A stretch of DNA of 64,000 nt from Streptococcus vicugnae (GTDB lineage: Bacteria > Bacillota > Bacilli > Lactobacillales > Streptococcaceae): assembly GCF_016461705.1 (NCBI RefSeq), contig NZ_JAEMHW010000004.1, positions 47,297 to 111,296 of the forward strand, in the 5' to 3' direction. The notes under the pieces were generated by a model. It did no database searches, was not told the DNA's origin, and was given only the letters and a program-made list of their open reading frames with translations. Below, piece after piece: positions 9,142-17,614 of the stretch; position 1 is the stretch's first letter; each line of letters opens with the position of its first letter. A program made the translations under genes and the position numbers.

Positions 9142-9239
9142 TGACTTATATCGGACTTCTGAATTTTAGAGGTTTTGGTAAATTATAGAAAGGAATAGCG
9201 TACGAAACAGTTGTTTTGTATGTTAGGTGAGTCTTACTC

Positions 9240-9497
9240 ATGAATGAAAAAAAGATTCAACGTATTAATGAACTTGCGCGTAAGAAAAAAACAGTTGGTT
9301 TGACTGGTCCAGAAAAAGTCGAACAAGCTAAACTTCGCAAAGAGTATATTGAAGGTTACCGTCATTCACTTCTTCACCACATTGCAGGTATTAAGATTGT
9401 CGATGAAGATGGAAATGATGTGACACCAGAAAAACTTCGTCAATTGCAACGTGAACGTGGTTTGCATGGCAGAAGCCTTGACGACCCAAATTCGTAA
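9240..9497 (+). CDS. DUF896 (YnzC/UPF0291) family protein
   Basis: The 85-residue charged helical protein opens with [33 protein letters not shown], the two-helix hairpin that defines DUF896, and ends with [13 protein letters not shown]. Homologues in Bacillus are small cytoplasmic proteins linked to the SOS-region gene family, but no biochemical role is settled. AGGTGAG lies about nine bases before ATG 9240. It is a single gene between the glyS hairpin and a strong terminator. Confidence 0.9.
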   Translation: MNEKKIQRINELARKKKTVGLTGPEKVEQAKLRKEYIEGYRHSLLHHIAGIKIVDEDGNDVTPEKLRQLQRERGLHGRSLDDPNS

Positions 9498-9503
9498 GAT
9501 AGG

Positions 9504-9534
9504 AATCCCAGTCAGTAATGACTGGGATTTTTGT
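9504..9534 (+). terminator. Terminator after the DUF896 gene
   Basis: AATCCCAGTCA, loop GTAA, TGACTGGGATT, then TTT; 10-11 bp perfect stem. Confidence 0.85.
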
Positions 9535-9553
9535 GTACAATGAAAAGGAAAAA

Positions 9554-9609
9554 TGTCCATTTTAAAGTGGACACTAAAAGGAGTTTGTTATAATTAGAAA
9601 ACGCATACA
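9554..9609 (+). promoter_or_regulatory. Promoter, operator-like palindrome and cre-like site of the PTS operon
   Basis: TTTGT-TATAAT (9584-9594) is an extended -10. The palindrome TGTCCATTTTAAAGTGGACA (9554-9573) covers the -35 position. AGAAAACGCATACA (9596-9609) matches 8 of the 10 fixed positions of the cre consensus and sits at the transcription start, a place where CcpA would block. Which protein binds the palindrome is inferred only. Confidence 0.55.
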
Positions 9610-9629
9610 ATAATAAGTGTGAAAGGAAA

Positions 9630-11117
9630 ATGAAGATGAATAAAAAACAATTACAATTTGATAGATTGCTAGCAGTATTGCATCAGAATTCAGATTATAT
9701 CACGGCAAAATCTTTATCCGAACAATTGAATTTATCTGAAAAAACGGTTTATCGTCTTGTAAAGGAAATAAATCAAAACTATTTTCCTGATGAACTTATC
9801 ATAAAAAAGAGAGGGCGTGGTTTTAAACTTAATAGACTTAAAAATTATGCTACTTTAATAAATTCTAAGCAAAATGATTTTACACCAGCTAGTAGGCAAC
9901 TTCAAATTTTGGAGAGATTGTTAACGATATCACCTAAAAAATTACTTATATATGACTTAGCACGAGAGTATTATGTCAGTGATTCCGTTATTATGAAAGA
10001 TAAAATCGAGATTCAAAAGCGACTAAATCCCTTTCATTTAAAAATCTCAACTCGGACAGGCTATATTTTTATAACAGGTTCAGAATTGGATATTCGTAGA
10101 GCATTAGCGGATTTGGTACCAACGTTTAGCATGATTGATATTGACAATTTGTCTAATACTACTAACCAAAGTCATTTTGATTTAGAGCTTGCTAAAATTA
10201 TTTTGGAAGAAATTGACCAAATTGAGACGGATTTACAGGTAAGGTTACCATATCCATACAATGTTAATATTTTTTCTCATCTTTACATTATGCTTGAACG
10301 GTTAAAAATTTCTAGTCGTAAAATCGCTAACGCAGAAGTAGTGGATATCAAGATGACAGATTACGATGACTCAGTTCTCAAAGAAAGTAAAAAGATTATA
10401 AATGATATTGGGAATCGTTTAGGGAGGAGTATTGATGATTTAGAAATTAATTATCTCTATCAATACTTGTATTCGTCAAGATTTCAACTTAGTACACATC
10501 AGCAAAAAATTGAATTTTCAACGCGTGTTGTTTCTGTAACAAAATTTTATTTTAAAAAGATGAAAATAACAAAGTCAGAATCAATAAATGAACAATCTCC
10601 TATGTTTATTGATTTGGCAAACCATATCAGTCCATTGTTAAGAAGATTAGATAATAAAATTTATATCAAAAACAATATGTTGCATGATATTAAAGACCGT
10701 TATGCTGATATTTTTAATCAGACAGAGAAAGTTTCTCTGGAGATGACAGAACAATTTGGTTTTTCAATGTTAAGTGCTGATGAAATTGGCTTTTTGACGT
10801 TATATTTTGTTCGTTTCAAAGAATTAAACCCAACTCCCATAAAAGCGGTTGTGATGTGTTCATCGGGAATTGGCATTTCAGAACTGCTTAAAGTGAAAAT
10901 TGAAACGGCTTTTCAAAATCTTGATATTGTTAAAGTAGTATCTTCTCAAAATATCAAAGAAATTTTACAAAATTATCCAGATATTCAATTGGTTATCACG
11001 AGTGTTAGTTTGCAAGAAATGTTAAACGTAAAGACAATTCTTGTAAGTGCCTTATTAACAGATGAAGATAAAAAGAATATCCAAAATGCAATAAGGGAGA
11101 TTAATTATGGTAACTGA
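9630..11117 (+). CDS. PRD-containing PTS transcriptional activator (MtlR/LicR type, lacking its EIIA)
   Basis: The 495-residue protein has an N-terminal DeoR/HTH_11-type helix-turn-helix (~7-60, SLSEQLNLSEKTVYRLVKEI) and a second HTH-like region (~85-160). Two PTS-regulation domains follow (~180-285, with NIFSHLYIMLERLK, and ~290-395, with LANHISPLLRRLD). A GatB-like EIIB domain closes it, with the phosphorylatable Cys410 in MCSSGIGIS. Phosphorylation at PRD histidines, EIIB Cys and a following EIIA normally sets activity. Here the protein stops after EIIB, and the EIIA is the next gene, overlapping by 11 bp. ATG 9630 follows GAAAGG; ATG 9636 is also possible. It presumably regulates the adjacent PTS genes. 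Confidence 0.85.
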   Translation: MKMNKKQLQFDRLLAVLHQNSDYITAKSLSEQLNLSEKTVYRLVKEINQNYFPDELIIKKRGRGFKLNRLKNYATLINSKQNDFTPASRQLQILERLLTISPKKLLIYDLAREYYVSDSVIMKDKIEIQKRLNPFHLKISTRTGYIFITGSELDIRRALADLVPTFSMIDIDNLSNTTNQSHFDLELAKIILEEIDQIETDLQVRLPYPYNVNIFSHLYIMLERLKISSRKIANAEVVDIKMTDYDDSVLKESKKIINDIGNRLGRSIDDLEINYLYQYLYSSRFQLSTHQQKIEFSTRVVSVTKFYFKKMKITKSESINEQSPMFIDLANHISPLLRRLDNKIYIKNNMLHDIKDRYADIFNQTEKVSLEMTEQFGFSMLSADEIGFLTLYFVRFKELNPTPIKAVVMCSSGIGISELLKVKIETAFQNLDIVKVVSSQNIKEILQNYPDIQLVITSVSLQEMLNVKTILVSALLTDEDKKNIQNAIREINYGN

Positions 11118-11529
11118 TTTATATCAATACGTTTCTAACCAAAATTTCAATAATCGGCAAGAAGTTTATGAATATTTAGCATCTCAAATTGACAGTCAAA
11201 CCCTAAGTCAGCAAGAGATAGAAAGTAAATTCCTAGAACGTGAAGCGATGGGAAATATTGAAATCGCACAAGGTGTTGTTTTACCGCATTTCACCAATGA
11301 GAATGTTCAAGATAAAATCTTCATTGTACGTCTTTCGGAACCTATTTTGAATTGGTCTAAAGGTATTGCAAAGGTAAATATTGTAATTGCTCTTGTGATT
11401 AATTCTCAAACAGCATTTAAAATACGTCCACAAATTCAAAATCTCATTCAGCATCTAATTGATGAGCAGTTTATTGAATTATTAATGACAGGCAGTCAAT
11501 TGGAAATTAAGAATTATTTAAAACAATAG
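11107..11529 (+). CDS. PTS EIIA-like protein, detached regulatory domain
   Basis: The 140-residue protein is of the mannitol/fructose EIIA class, with the active histidine His61 in GVVLPHFTNE. Sequence around it (LEREAMGNIEIAQG) is like the C-terminal EIIA domain of LicR/MtlR activators rather than a transport EIIA. Position supports this: the ATG lies 11 bp inside the end of the PRD regulator in the +1 frame, with GGGAG just upstream, so it is a separate translationally coupled chain and not a sequencing frameshift. I infer that it works in trans with the regulator. A transport role cannot be excluded. Confidence 0.75.
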   Translation: MVTDLYQYVSNQNFNNRQEVYEYLASQIDSQTLSQQEIESKFLEREAMGNIEIAQGVVLPHFTNENVQDKIFIVRLSEPILNWSKGIAKVNIVIALVINSQTAFKIRPQIQNLIQHLIDEQFIELLMTGSQLEIKNYLKQ

Positions 11530-11543
11530 TACGAGGAGAAATT

Positions 11544-11981
11544 ATGGAGTTATTAGATAAAGAAAATATCCAGTTAAGTTCTCAAAAAATGAATTGGGAA
11601 GAGGCAATAAGATTAACGGCTCAACCTTTACTAACAAAAGGAAAAATTAAAGAGAGCTATATTCAGGCGATGATAGATAAGGTAAAAGAATACGGACCAT
11701 TTATTAACATTGGAGAATATTTAGCTTTACCACATGCCCGACCGGAGGAGGGAGTTATTGAAACTGGTATATCTTTTCTGAAGTTAAAATATCCAGTAAA
11801 TCTTTTAGATGACCCTAACCATCCAGTATCTATTTTTATTTGTTTGGCTGCTAGTGATAGTAGTCAACATCTAGAAGCATTGATGAAATTAACAAAAATT
11901 CTATCTAAGAAGGAAAATTTACAAGTATTGCTTCAATCATCAAATATTGAAGAAATTAGCTCATTGCTAGAAGGAGTGTAA
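11544..11981 (+). CDS. PTS EIIA component (ascorbate/mannitol class)
   Basis: The 145-residue EIIA_2 domain protein has phosphoacceptor His64 in EYLALPHARPEEG, the form typical of UlaC/SgaA enzymes. It passes phosphate from HPr to the EIIB encoded next. Ribosome site ACGAGGAG precedes ATG 11544, and only 5 bp separate its stop from the EIIB start. It is the likely transport EIIA of this system, compared with the regulator-linked EIIA upstream. Confidence 0.88.
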   Translation: MELLDKENIQLSSQKMNWEEAIRLTAQPLLTKGKIKESYIQAMIDKVKEYGPFINIGEYLALPHARPEEGVIETGISFLKLKYPVNLLDDPNHPVSIFICLAASDSSQHLEALMKLTKILSKKENLQVLLQSSNIEEISSLLEGV

Positions 11982-11986
11982 TAATT

Positions 11987-12286
11987 ATGAAAATTTTTGC
12001 AGTATGCCAAAGTGGTTTAGGAACAAGTTTTATGGTTCAAATGAATATTGAGTCAGCCCTACAAGAATTAGGAGTTGATGTAGAAGATTTTACAGTTGAG
12101 CATACAGATTCAGGAAGTGTTAGTGGAGACATGGCTGATTACTTCTTTGCTGAAAAGACTTTGGTTCCTGCTTTATCTAACCTACCAGAGGAAAAGATTA
12201 TTTCGTTAAATTCTATCATTGATGCTGATGAAATAAAACAACAAGTAATTAATATACTAGATAAAAATGCTATTACACATCGGTAA
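11987..12286 (+). CDS. PTS EIIB component (UlaB-like)
   Basis: The 99-residue protein begins MKIFAVCQSGLGTSF, with phosphorylated Cys7 in the P-loop-like CxxGxGTS motif of lactose/cellobiose-fold EIIB proteins. It accepts phosphate from EIIA and gives it to the sugar carried by EIIC. The length is usual for UlaB/SgaB. It lies between EIIA and EIIC genes with short spacers, as in ula-type operons. Confidence 0.9.
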   Translation: MKIFAVCQSGLGTSFMVQMNIESALQELGVDVEDFTVEHTDSGSVSGDMADYFFAEKTLVPALSNLPEEKIISLNSIIDADEIKQQVINILDKNAITHR

Positions 12287-12313
12287 TCAAAAAGTAGAGA
12301 AGAGGATTCTATT

Positions 12314-13672
12314 ATGAAAAGTGCTTTAAATATATTTGTTTCTATAGTTACTCAACCTGCCATTTTAGTAGCTCTCATTGCTTTAATTGGTTTACTTTTA
12401 CAAAAGAAAAAATTCTCTGATGTAATGTCAGGGACAATTAAAACAATAGTTGGATTTCTTGTTTTAACAGGTGGTTCAGGGATTTTGCAGAATGCCTTGG
12501 CTCCTTTTGCAAAAATGTTTCAAGTAGCTCTAAATACTCAAGGTGTTGTTCCTAGTAATGAAGCTGTTGTTGCGATTGCTTTACAAGATTATGGAAGTCA
12601 AACAGCTTTAATTATGTTGGTTGGAATGATTGTTAATATTCTATTGGCACGCTTTACACGTTTTAAATATTTATTTTTAACAGGTCAAGCTATGATGTAT
12701 GTTTCTTGTATTACAGCTGTTATTTTGATAAGTGCTGGTATCAAAGCGAATCCTATAGTTATCATACTTGGAGGGTTATTTGAAGGAACGTTACTGACAA
12801 TCACTCCCGCTCTTTGTCAACCTTTTATGAAAAAAATTACTGGTAATGATAATGTTGCCATGGGACATACAGGAAATATTGGTTATGCTATAGCTGGTTG
12901 GATTGGAAAATGGTTTGGTGATAAATCAAAATCTACAGAGGATATGGATGTTCCACAATCATTTAGTTTTCTACGTGATTCAACAGTATCTATTATGTTA
13001 TTAATGAGTGTAGTTTATGTCATCTTGGCACTGGCAGCTGGCACAGGTTATGTAGAAAAAGAATTGAGTGATGGAACAAGTGCGATTGTTTATGCAATTA
13101 TTCAAGCAGGGACATTTACGGCAGGATTTGTAGTTGTTCTACAAGGTGTTCGTATGGTACTAGCAGAAATCGTTCCAGCATTTCAAGGTATTGCTAAAAA
13201 ATGGGTACCAAATTCTAAACCAGCATTGGATGTGCCAATTATCTTTTCTTATGCACCAAATGCAGTATTGATTGGCTTTTTTACTAGTTTTATTGTTGGC
13301 ACAATTTCAATGTTTATAATGATTGCTCTTCATACTACGGTTATTATTCCAGGTGTAGTTGGACACTTCTTCTGTGGAGCTGCAGCAGGTATTTACGGAA
13401 ATTCTACTGGTGGTAGAAGAGGAGCTGTTCTTGGCTCTGCTGTTAATAGTTTACTTATAAGTTGGTTACCATTGGCTATTTTACCATTACTTGGTTCTCT
13501 TAAAATGGCAGCTTCAACATTTGCTGATACAGATTATCTAATTCCAGGCTATATCTTAGGAAAAATTGGACAATTGGGGTCAGGTGCACTTATTACAGCA
13601 ATCCTCGCTTTTGTATTTATTGTAATTGTAATAAGTATTATTCTTGATAAACGAACAGATTCTGAATTGTAA
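12314..13672 (+). CDS. PTS EIIC component, UlaA/SgaT family
   Basis: The 452-residue membrane protein has about eleven spans and no EIIB or EIIA domain. The family signature region [34 protein letters not shown] and the loop [21 protein letters not shown] are those of the UlaA (ascorbate) carriers. It should carry and couple phosphorylation of a sugar or sugar acid. L-ascorbate is only one option, because UlaD, E, F and G type catabolic genes are missing here and transaldolase and transketolase follow instead. Start ATG 12314 has AGAGAAGAGG upstream. Confidence 0.88.
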   Translation: MKSALNIFVSIVTQPAILVALIALIGLLLQKKKFSDVMSGTIKTIVGFLVLTGGSGILQNALAPFAKMFQVALNTQGVVPSNEAVVAIALQDYGSQTALIMLVGMIVNILLARFTRFKYLFLTGQAMMYVSCITAVILISAGIKANPIVIILGGLFEGTLLTITPALCQPFMKKITGNDNVAMGHTGNIGYAIAGWIGKWFGDKSKSTEDMDVPQSFSFLRDSTVSIMLLMSVVYVILALAAGTGYVEKELSDGTSAIVYAIIQAGTFTAGFVVVLQGVRMVLAEIVPAFQGIAKKWVPNSKPALDVPIIFSYAPNAVLIGFFTSFIVGTISMFIMIALHTTVIIPGVVGHFFCGAAAGIYGNSTGGRRGAVLGSAVNSLLISWLPLAILPLLGSLKMAASTFADTDYLIPGYILGKIGQLGSGALITAILAFVFIVIVISIILDKRTDSEL

Positions 13673-13685
13673 GAAGGGGAATACA

Positions 13686-14339
13686 ATGAAATTTTTCTTA
13701 GATACAGCCGATGTTTCGGCGATTAAAACAATTAACGAATTAGGTGTCGTGGACGGTGTCACGACCAATCCAACGATTATTTCCCGTGAAGGGCGTGATT
13801 TTGAGACGGTTATCAAGGAAATTTGCCAGATTGTTGATGGTCCTGTGTCGGCAGAAGTCACAGGCGTAACAGCTGAAGAAATGATTACTGAAGCGCGTGA
13901 TATTGCTAAATGGGCAGATAATATTGTGGTCAAAATTCCGATGACAATGGAAGGGTTGAAAGCAGTCAATGTGCTTTCAAAAGAAAACATTAAGACCAAC
14001 GTCACTCTTATTTTTACGGTATCTCAAGGGCTTATGGCTATCAAAGCTGGTGCAACCTTTATCAGTCCATTTGTTGGACGTCTGGAAGACATCGGCACAG
14101 ATGCTTACCAATTGATTTCAGATTTGCGAGAAATCATTGATTTTTATGGCTTTGATACGGAAATCATTGCAGCCAGCATTCGTAATACAGTTCATGTTGA
14201 GAACGTTGCGAAACGAGGTGCTCATATTGCTACCATTCCAGATGCTGTTTTTGATAAAATGACCAAACACCCTTTGACGACAAGCGGCATAAAAAACTTT
14301 ACTAAAGACTGGGAAACGTTTAAAAATAAAGTCGAATAA
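13686..14339 (+). CDS. talC: Transaldolase of the small TalC/FSA family
   Basis: The 217-residue protein has the TIM-barrel [14 protein letters not shown] opening, Schiff-base Lys83 in NIVVKIPMT and the tail [17 protein letters not shown]. At the positions that separate transaldolase from fructose-6-phosphate aldolase, it has Glu57 (SAEVT) and Phe129 (SPFVGR) where the aldolase has Gln and Tyr. I therefore predict transaldolase activity (sedoheptulose-7-P plus glyceraldehyde-3-P to erythrose-4-P plus fructose-6-P). ATG 13686 follows AAGGGG, and only 13 bp separate it from the EIIC stop, so it is in the PTS operon. Annotation pipelines may call it fsa. Confidence 0.85.
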   Translation: MKFFLDTADVSAIKTINELGVVDGVTTNPTIISREGRDFETVIKEICQIVDGPVSAEVTGVTAEEMITEARDIAKWADNIVVKIPMTMEGLKAVNVLSKENIKTNVTLIFTVSQGLMAIKAGATFISPFVGRLEDIGTDAYQLISDLREIIDFYGFDTEIIAASIRNTVHVENVAKRGAHIATIPDAVFDKMTKHPLTTSGIKNFTKDWETFKNKVE

Positions 14340-14366
14340 TAATTTAATTTAAAAAGTCAAGTATTT

Positions 14367-14377
14367 TATGTTATAAT
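14367..14377 (+). promoter_or_regulatory. Extended -10 promoter of tkt
   Basis: TATGT-TATAAT fits TNTGN-TATAAT. Start near 14384 gives a leader of about 45 nt. tkt can thus be expressed independently of the PTS operon. Confidence 0.6.
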
Positions 14378-14428
14378 AGAATCCGAACAATAATACTTTA
14401 AGTCCTTAAAAACAGAAAGGTTTCACTC

Positions 14429-16414
14429 ATGACATTTGATGCTATTGATCAGTTGGCAGTCAATACTGTCCGTACGCTCTCAATTGATGCCATTCAGGCT
14501 GCTAATTCAGGTCACCCAGGCCTTCCAATGGGAGCTGCACCTATGGCTTATGTTCTTTGGAATCATGTAATGAATGTTAATCCGAAGACAAGCCGTTCTT
14601 GGTCTAACCGAGATCGTTTTGTATTATCTGCGGGTCACGGTTCTGCCCTTTTATACAGCCTTCTTCACTTATCAGGCTATGATGTAAGCATTGATGATTT
14701 GAAGAATTTCCGTCAATGGGCTTCAAAAACACCAGGTCACCCAGAAGTAAACCACACAGATGGTGTTGAAGCAACTACTGGACCTCTTGGACAAGGGATT
14801 GCTAACGCTGTTGGTATGGCAATGGCAGAAGCTCACTTGGCAGCTAAATTTAACAAACCAGGTTTTGATATTGTTGACCACTACACATATGCTTTGCATG
14901 GTGATGGTTGTTTGATGGAAGGTGTCAGCCAAGAAGCAGCAAGTCTTGCTGGACATCTTAAACTTGGTAAATTGGTTCTTCTTTACGATTCAAACGACAT
15001 CTCACTCGATGGCCCGACATCAAAAGCTTTCACAGAAGATATTAAAGGTAAATTTGAAGCTTACGGTTGGCAACATATTTTGGTTAAAGATGGTAACGAT
15101 CTTGAAGCTATTGCAAAAGCAATTGAAGAAGCAAAAGCTGAAACTGAAAAACCATCTATCATCGAAGTCAAAACAATCATCGGTTTCGGTGCTGAAAAAC
15201 AAGGAACATCTGCAGTCCACGGTGCTCCTCTTGGTGTTGATGGTATTGCCTACGCTAAAAAATCTTACGGTTGGGAATATCCAGAATTTACAGTACCTGA
15301 AGAAGTGGCTAAACGCTTCGAAGTTGGTATCAAATTCCGTGGTGAAGCTGCTCAAAATGCATGGGAAACTAAATTCCGTGAATATGAAGCTGCTTATCCA
15401 GAATTGGCTGCTGAATACAAAGCAGCATTTGCTAACAAACCAGTTGATGTAAAACTTGAAGACTTCGAACTTGGAACAAGTCTTGCTAGCCGTTCATCAA
15501 GTCAACAAGCTATCCAACAAATTTCAGCACAAGTTCCATCATTCTGGGGTGGTTCAGCTGACCTTTCTGCATCAAATAATACAATGGTCAAAGTAGAATC
15601 TGACTTCCAACCAGATAACTACCTTGGTCGTAACATTTGGTTTGGTGTACGTGAATTTGCTATGGCAGCAGCAATGAATGGTATTGCTCTTCATGGTGGT
15701 ACTCGCGTTTACGGTGGTACATTCTTCGTATTCTCAAACTACCTTCTTCCTGCTGTTCGTATGGCTGCTCTTCAACAATTACCAACAGTTTATGTTATGA
15801 CACACGATTCAATCGCTGTTGGTGAAGATGGTCCAACTCACGAACCAGTTGAACAATTAGCTAGCGTTCGTTCTATGCCTAACCTTAATGTTATTCGTCC
15901 AGCAGATGGTAACGAAACAAATGCTGCATGGAAACGTGCTCTTGCTGAAACTGATCGTCCAACAATGCTTATCCTAACTCGTCAAAATCTTCCTGTTCTT
16001 GAAGGAACAAAAGAATTGGCAGAAGAAGGATTGAACAAAGGTGCTTACATTATTTCAGAAGCTAAAGGTGATCTTGATGGTATCCTTATTGCAACAGGTT
16101 CTGAAGTGAAATTGGCTCTTGATACTCAAGCTGCTTTGGAAGCTAAAGGTGTTCATGTTCGAGTGGTTTCAATGCCAGCTCAAAACATCTTTGATGAACA
16201 AGATGCTGCTTATAAAGAAAGCATCCTTCCATCTAACGTTACAAAACGTTTGGCAATTGAAGCTGGTTCAAGCTTTGGTTGGGGCAAATATGTTGGTCTC
16301 CAAGGTAAGACTCTTACTATCGATACTTGGGGAGCTTCAGCACCAGGTGCTAAAATCTTTGAAGAATATGGATTCACAGTTGACAACGCTGTTAACCTTT
16401 ACGAATCATTGTAA
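14429..16414 (+). CDS. tkt: Transketolase
   Basis: The 661-residue thiamine-diphosphate enzyme has [21 protein letters not shown] at the N-terminus, the ThDP/Mg motif [18 protein letters not shown] (~154-171), the pyrimidine-domain region [15 protein letters not shown], and [17 protein letters not shown] with catalytic histidine. It moves two-carbon ketol units between pentose and other sugar phosphates. Together with the adjacent transaldolase it completes the non-oxidative pentose-phosphate branch. An 89-bp gap containing its own promoter separates it from talC. High codon bias suggests strong expression, unlike the more AT-rich PTS genes. Confidence 0.96.
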   Translation: MTFDAIDQLAVNTVRTLSIDAIQAANSGHPGLPMGAAPMAYVLWNHVMNVNPKTSRSWSNRDRFVLSAGHGSALLYSLLHLSGYDVSIDDLKNFRQWASKTPGHPEVNHTDGVEATTGPLGQGIANAVGMAMAEAHLAAKFNKPGFDIVDHYTYALHGDGCLMEGVSQEAASLAGHLKLGKLVLLYDSNDISLDGPTSKAFTEDIKGKFEAYGWQHILVKDGNDLEAIAKAIEEAKAETEKPSIIEVKTIIGFGAEKQGTSAVHGAPLGVDGIAYAKKSYGWEYPEFTVPEEVAKRFEVGIKFRGEAAQNAWETKFREYEAAYPELAAEYKAAFANKPVDVKLEDFELGTSLASRSSSQQAIQQISAQVPSFWGGSADLSASNNTMVKVESDFQPDNYLGRNIWFGVREFAMAAAMNGIALHGGTRVYGGTFFVFSNYLLPAVRMAALQQLPTVYVMTHDSIAVGEDGPTHEPVEQLASVRSMPNLNVIRPADGNETNAAWKRALAETDRPTMLILTRQNLPVLEGTKELAEEGLNKGAYIISEAKGDLDGILIATGSEVKLALDTQAALEAKGVHVRVVSMPAQNIFDEQDAAYKESILPSNVTKRLAIEAGSSFGWGKYVGLQGKTLTIDTWGASAPGAKIFEEYGFTVDNAVNLYESL

Positions 16415-16432
16415 TCTTTGATTATTTATAGA

Positions 16433-16463
16433 TAGAAGTCCTTGCTTTAGCAAGGGCTTTTTA
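16433..16463 (+). terminator. Terminator after tkt
   Basis: AGTCCTTGC, loop TTTA, GCAAGGGCT then TTTT. Confidence 0.8.
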
Positions 16464-16500
16464 TAATTAGTTGACAAATAAAGTAAGAAAAGGTAATATA

Positions 16501-16529
16501 TTGTAAAACCTTATTTGTGTTATTATGAT
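16501..16529 (+). promoter_or_regulatory. Promoter of the immunity-like/ABC transporter operon
   Basis: TTGTAA (16501-16506), 17-bp spacer, TATGAT (16524-16529). A second candidate starts with TTGACA about 30 bp upstream and has TAATAT 17 bp later. Confidence 0.5.
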
Positions 16530-16562
16530 AGTACAAATAATCTTGGGGGAAGGTGAGATTTA

Positions 16563-16856
16563 ATGGAAGAAAAATGTAGTAAGTTATATTCAGCTATTAA
16601 AGTCGCTTATGAAGATATGATTGTCAGACAAGATATAGAACTATCAAAGATTTTACTATCAGCGTCTAATGAAGTTATCAAGAGTAGAGATGCTGGTTTA
16701 TGTGCTTTGCATTTAAATCGCAAACTAAATCTCTACAGCGCTCATAACGATTTAATTTTGCCGTGTGGTGTTAAGGAATTAAAAAAATTAACTCAACAGT
16801 GGGCAAGAGATTATTACGAAAAAAAAGAAGTCTCTAAGTGGATAAAGTCACTTTGA
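16563..16856 (+). CDS. Small helical protein resembling enterocin-A-type bacteriocin immunity proteins
   Basis: The 97-residue soluble protein is predicted to be four helices. The pattern L..LNRKLNLYSAHNDLILPCGVKELKKLTQQWA resembles the third helix, loop and fourth helix of EntA-type immunity proteins, which protect cells from pediocin-like bacteriocins at the mannose PTS. The match is by eye and moderate; a simple hypothetical protein is the alternative. No double-glycine bacteriocin precursor ORF lies next to it. It is 22 bp upstream of an ABC ATPase gene and probably cotranscribed with it. Confidence 0.45.
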   Translation: MEEKCSKLYSAIKVAYEDMIVRQDIELSKILLSASNEVIKSRDAGLCALHLNRKLNLYSAHNDLILPCGVKELKKLTQQWARDYYEKKEVSKWIKSL

Positions 16857-16878
16857 GGAGATTAGGGGGAAAGAAAAA

Positions 16879-17610
16879 ATGATTCGTTTTGAACATGTTT
16901 CAAAATTATATGGGGATAAGGAAGCACTTAGTGACCTAAACGTGAGTATTGAAAATGGGGAAATTTTTGGTTTAATTGGTCATAATGGTGCTGGGAAAAC
17001 AACAACTATTAGTATCTTGACGTCAATTATTGATGCGACATATGGTGAAGTTTACGTGGATGATTTGGCACTTTCTAAACATCGTGATGAAATCAAAAAA
17101 CGTATTGGTTACGTCCCAGACTCACCTGATTTGTTCTTGAATTTGACAGCTAGCGAATACTGGCATTTTTTGGCTAAAATCTATGGTGTTGCTGATGCGG
17201 AAGCTTCTGAACGAATTGATCGTTTGTCGCACTTATTTGATATTGCAGAACATGTCGATGACTTGATAGAAAGCTTCTCACATGGGATGCGTCAAAAAGT
17301 GATTTTAATTGGAGCTTTGATTTCGAATCCTGATATCTGGATTTTGGATGAACCATTGACTGGTCTTGATCCTCAAGCTTCTTTTGATTTGAAAGAAATG
17401 ATGAAAGAACACGCTCGTGGTGGCAATACAGTTTTGTTCTCAACACACGTTTTAGCAGTTGCGGAACAATTGTGTGATCGTATTGGTATCTTAAAAGAAG
17501 GTAAATTAATTTTTGTTGGTTCTTTAGAAGAACTAAAAGCTAATCACCCTAACAAAGATTTGGAAACTATTTACCTAGAACTTGCGGGGCGCAAGGTAGA
17601 AGAGGGGTGA
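16879..17610 (+). CDS. ABC transporter ATP-binding protein
   Basis: The 243-residue ATPase has Walker A GHNGAGKTT (~35-43), signature SFSHGMRQK (~133-141), Walker B IWILDEP (~154-160) and the switch histidine in STHVL. It belongs to the ABC-2/EcsA-like group. The permease gene begins 4 bp after its stop, so the two form one exporter. Substrate unknown; the adjacent immunity-like gene suggests peptide export or self-protection only weakly. RBS is GGGGGAAAG. Confidence 0.9.
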   Translation: MIRFEHVSKLYGDKEALSDLNVSIENGEIFGLIGHNGAGKTTTISILTSIIDATYGEVYVDDLALSKHRDEIKKRIGYVPDSPDLFLNLTASEYWHFLAKIYGVADAEASERIDRLSHLFDIAEHVDDLIESFSHGMRQKVILIGALISNPDIWILDEPLTGLDPQASFDLKEMMKEHARGGNTVLFSTHVLAVAEQLCDRIGILKEGKLIFVGSLEELKANHPNKDLETIYLELAGRKVEEG

Positions 17611-17614
17611 GCGT

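Noticed and set aside
11090..11130. Frameshift splitting a fused PRD regulator-EIIA
   Set aside because: The EIIA has its own ATG and GGGAG ribosome site in the overlap, so two separate chains are more likely; kept as a finding rather than a pseudogene.
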